Assembly: GCF_051014685.1 (NCBI RefSeq)
Contig: NW_027478772.1
Coordinates: forward strand, 496,001 to 560,000
Reading direction: 5' to 3'
DNA from: Ptiloglossa arizonensis
Taxonomy: Eukaryota > Arthropoda > Insecta > Hymenoptera > Colletidae
Length of the DNA: 64,000 nucleotides
Within the stretch, counting starts at the first letter, position 1. Every line of letters begins with the position of its first letter. This document shows, piece after piece, positions 63,888-64,000 of the stretch. A model generated the notes under the pieces. The model saw nothing but the letters and a program-made list of their open reading frames with translations, did no database searches and was not told the DNA's origin. The translations under genes and the position numbers were made by a program.

Positions 63888-64000
63888 ACCATCAAAATTT
63901 TCGAAACCATGATACTCGAAACCAATATCTACTATGGCCTAGGGCAACAATACACACACCGCTGTAATCGGGCGAGTTTCGACTTTCAGATGCAACAGGA
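63888..64000 (+). repeat. Last monomer, cut by the window edge
   Basis: The final monomer starts at ACCATCAAAATTTTCG and ends after 113 bp at ATGCAACAGGA. It shows the CAACCATG-like variant TTTTCGAAACCATG and GGGCAACAATAC, both private changes. Nothing suggests that the array ends here, so it most likely continues beyond both edges of the window. Confidence 0.95.

Larger units (their letters stand above)
1..64000 (+). repeat. Satellite DNA array, 177 bp monomer, about 361 head-to-tail copies
   Basis: The motif ACCATCAAAATTTTCGC recurs at 1, 178, 355, 532, 709, 885 and so on to 63888. The spacing is 177 bp except for one-base indels, so the array drifts only about 10 bp from a perfect 177 bp ladder over 64 kb. 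All copies have the same orientation. I saw no inversion, no unique spacer and no inserted mobile element. Arrays of this kind are known from eukaryotic centromeres and pericentromeric heterochromatin. The centromere assignment is inference, since the sequence cannot show CENH3/CENP-A occupancy. I do not recognise the family. Confidence is very high for a tandem satellite and moderate for a centromeric role. Confidence 0.98.

Noticed and set aside
1..64000. CRISPR array, because of regular direct repeats
   Set aside because: The period is 177 bp with no short repeat and unique-spacer structure. The entire monomer is repeated, and no cas genes are present.
1..64000. Tandem protein-coding repeat gene, such as a surface or silk-like protein, since 177 is divisible by three
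   Set aside because: All frames on both strands are closed by stops in most monomers. The best frames run only one to two monomers, and one-base indels are tolerated.
1..64000. 5S rRNA, tRNA or rDNA spacer array
   Set aside because: No tRNA-like cloverleaf, A/B box pair, 5S internal control region or rRNA core was recognised in the monomer on either strand.
1..64000. Assignment to a known centromeric satellite (Arabidopsis CEN180, Brassica CentBr, human alpha satellite, cereal CentO)
   Set aside because: The monomer length is near some of these, but the sequence does not resemble what I recall of them. A search against a satellite database would settle it.

Overview
The whole window is one satellite DNA array. 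A monomer of about 177 bp repeats head-to-tail from base 1 to base 64000, about 361 copies plus a truncated last one, all in one orientation. I found no protein-coding gene, tRNA, rRNA, transposable element, CRISPR array, bacterial operon or unique sequence. Every reading frame open for 60-115 codons is a by-product of the repeat: 177 is 3 x 59, so a frame carries over from one monomer to the next.

The array points to a eukaryotic chromosome, most likely a centromeric or pericentromeric block (inference). A nucleosome-scale monomer, long single-orientation runs and nested higher-order repeats (HORs) are the usual signature. A 170-180 bp unit is common for plant centromeric satellites but also occurs in animals. 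I do not recognise the family and cannot name a species. One monomer counted by hand is about 42% GC with about 10 CpG, so CpG is not depleted.

Layout. 1-14.4 kb: diverged monomers with mostly two-monomer (354 bp) local duplications, plus a four-monomer tandem duplication at 4.65-6.07 kb. 14.45-17.4 kb: a five-monomer and then a three-monomer tandem duplication. 18.2-20.75 kb: a 750 bp block repeated ten monomers apart. 20.75-24.99 kb: a mixed segment holding source-like copies of later blocks. 24.99-30.65 kb: two tandem copies of a 16-monomer unit (2,831 bp). 30.65-34.5 kb: mixed, with six-monomer and 44-monomer-spaced duplications. 34.5-46.9 kb: a family of large units starting with the same module but 14, 19 and 16 monomers long (A, B, C), then a partial fourth (D) after a repeated five-monomer preface. 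48.3-51.3 kb, 55.6-58.4 kb and 61.6-63.8 kb: three separate eight-monomer (1,416 bp) HORs.

Each monomer carries a few conserved elements: an A4T4 tract, AvrII, XhoI and NruI sites, a highly conserved core around monomer positions 90-123, and at the monomer junction a perfect six-base inverted repeat around a GAGA loop. There is no gene network here. What the window records is the amplification history of a satellite, with unequal exchange shown by shared one-base indels and units differing by whole numbers of monomers. Boundaries were found by eye from shared variants and are good to roughly 10-50 bp unless a marker is quoted.
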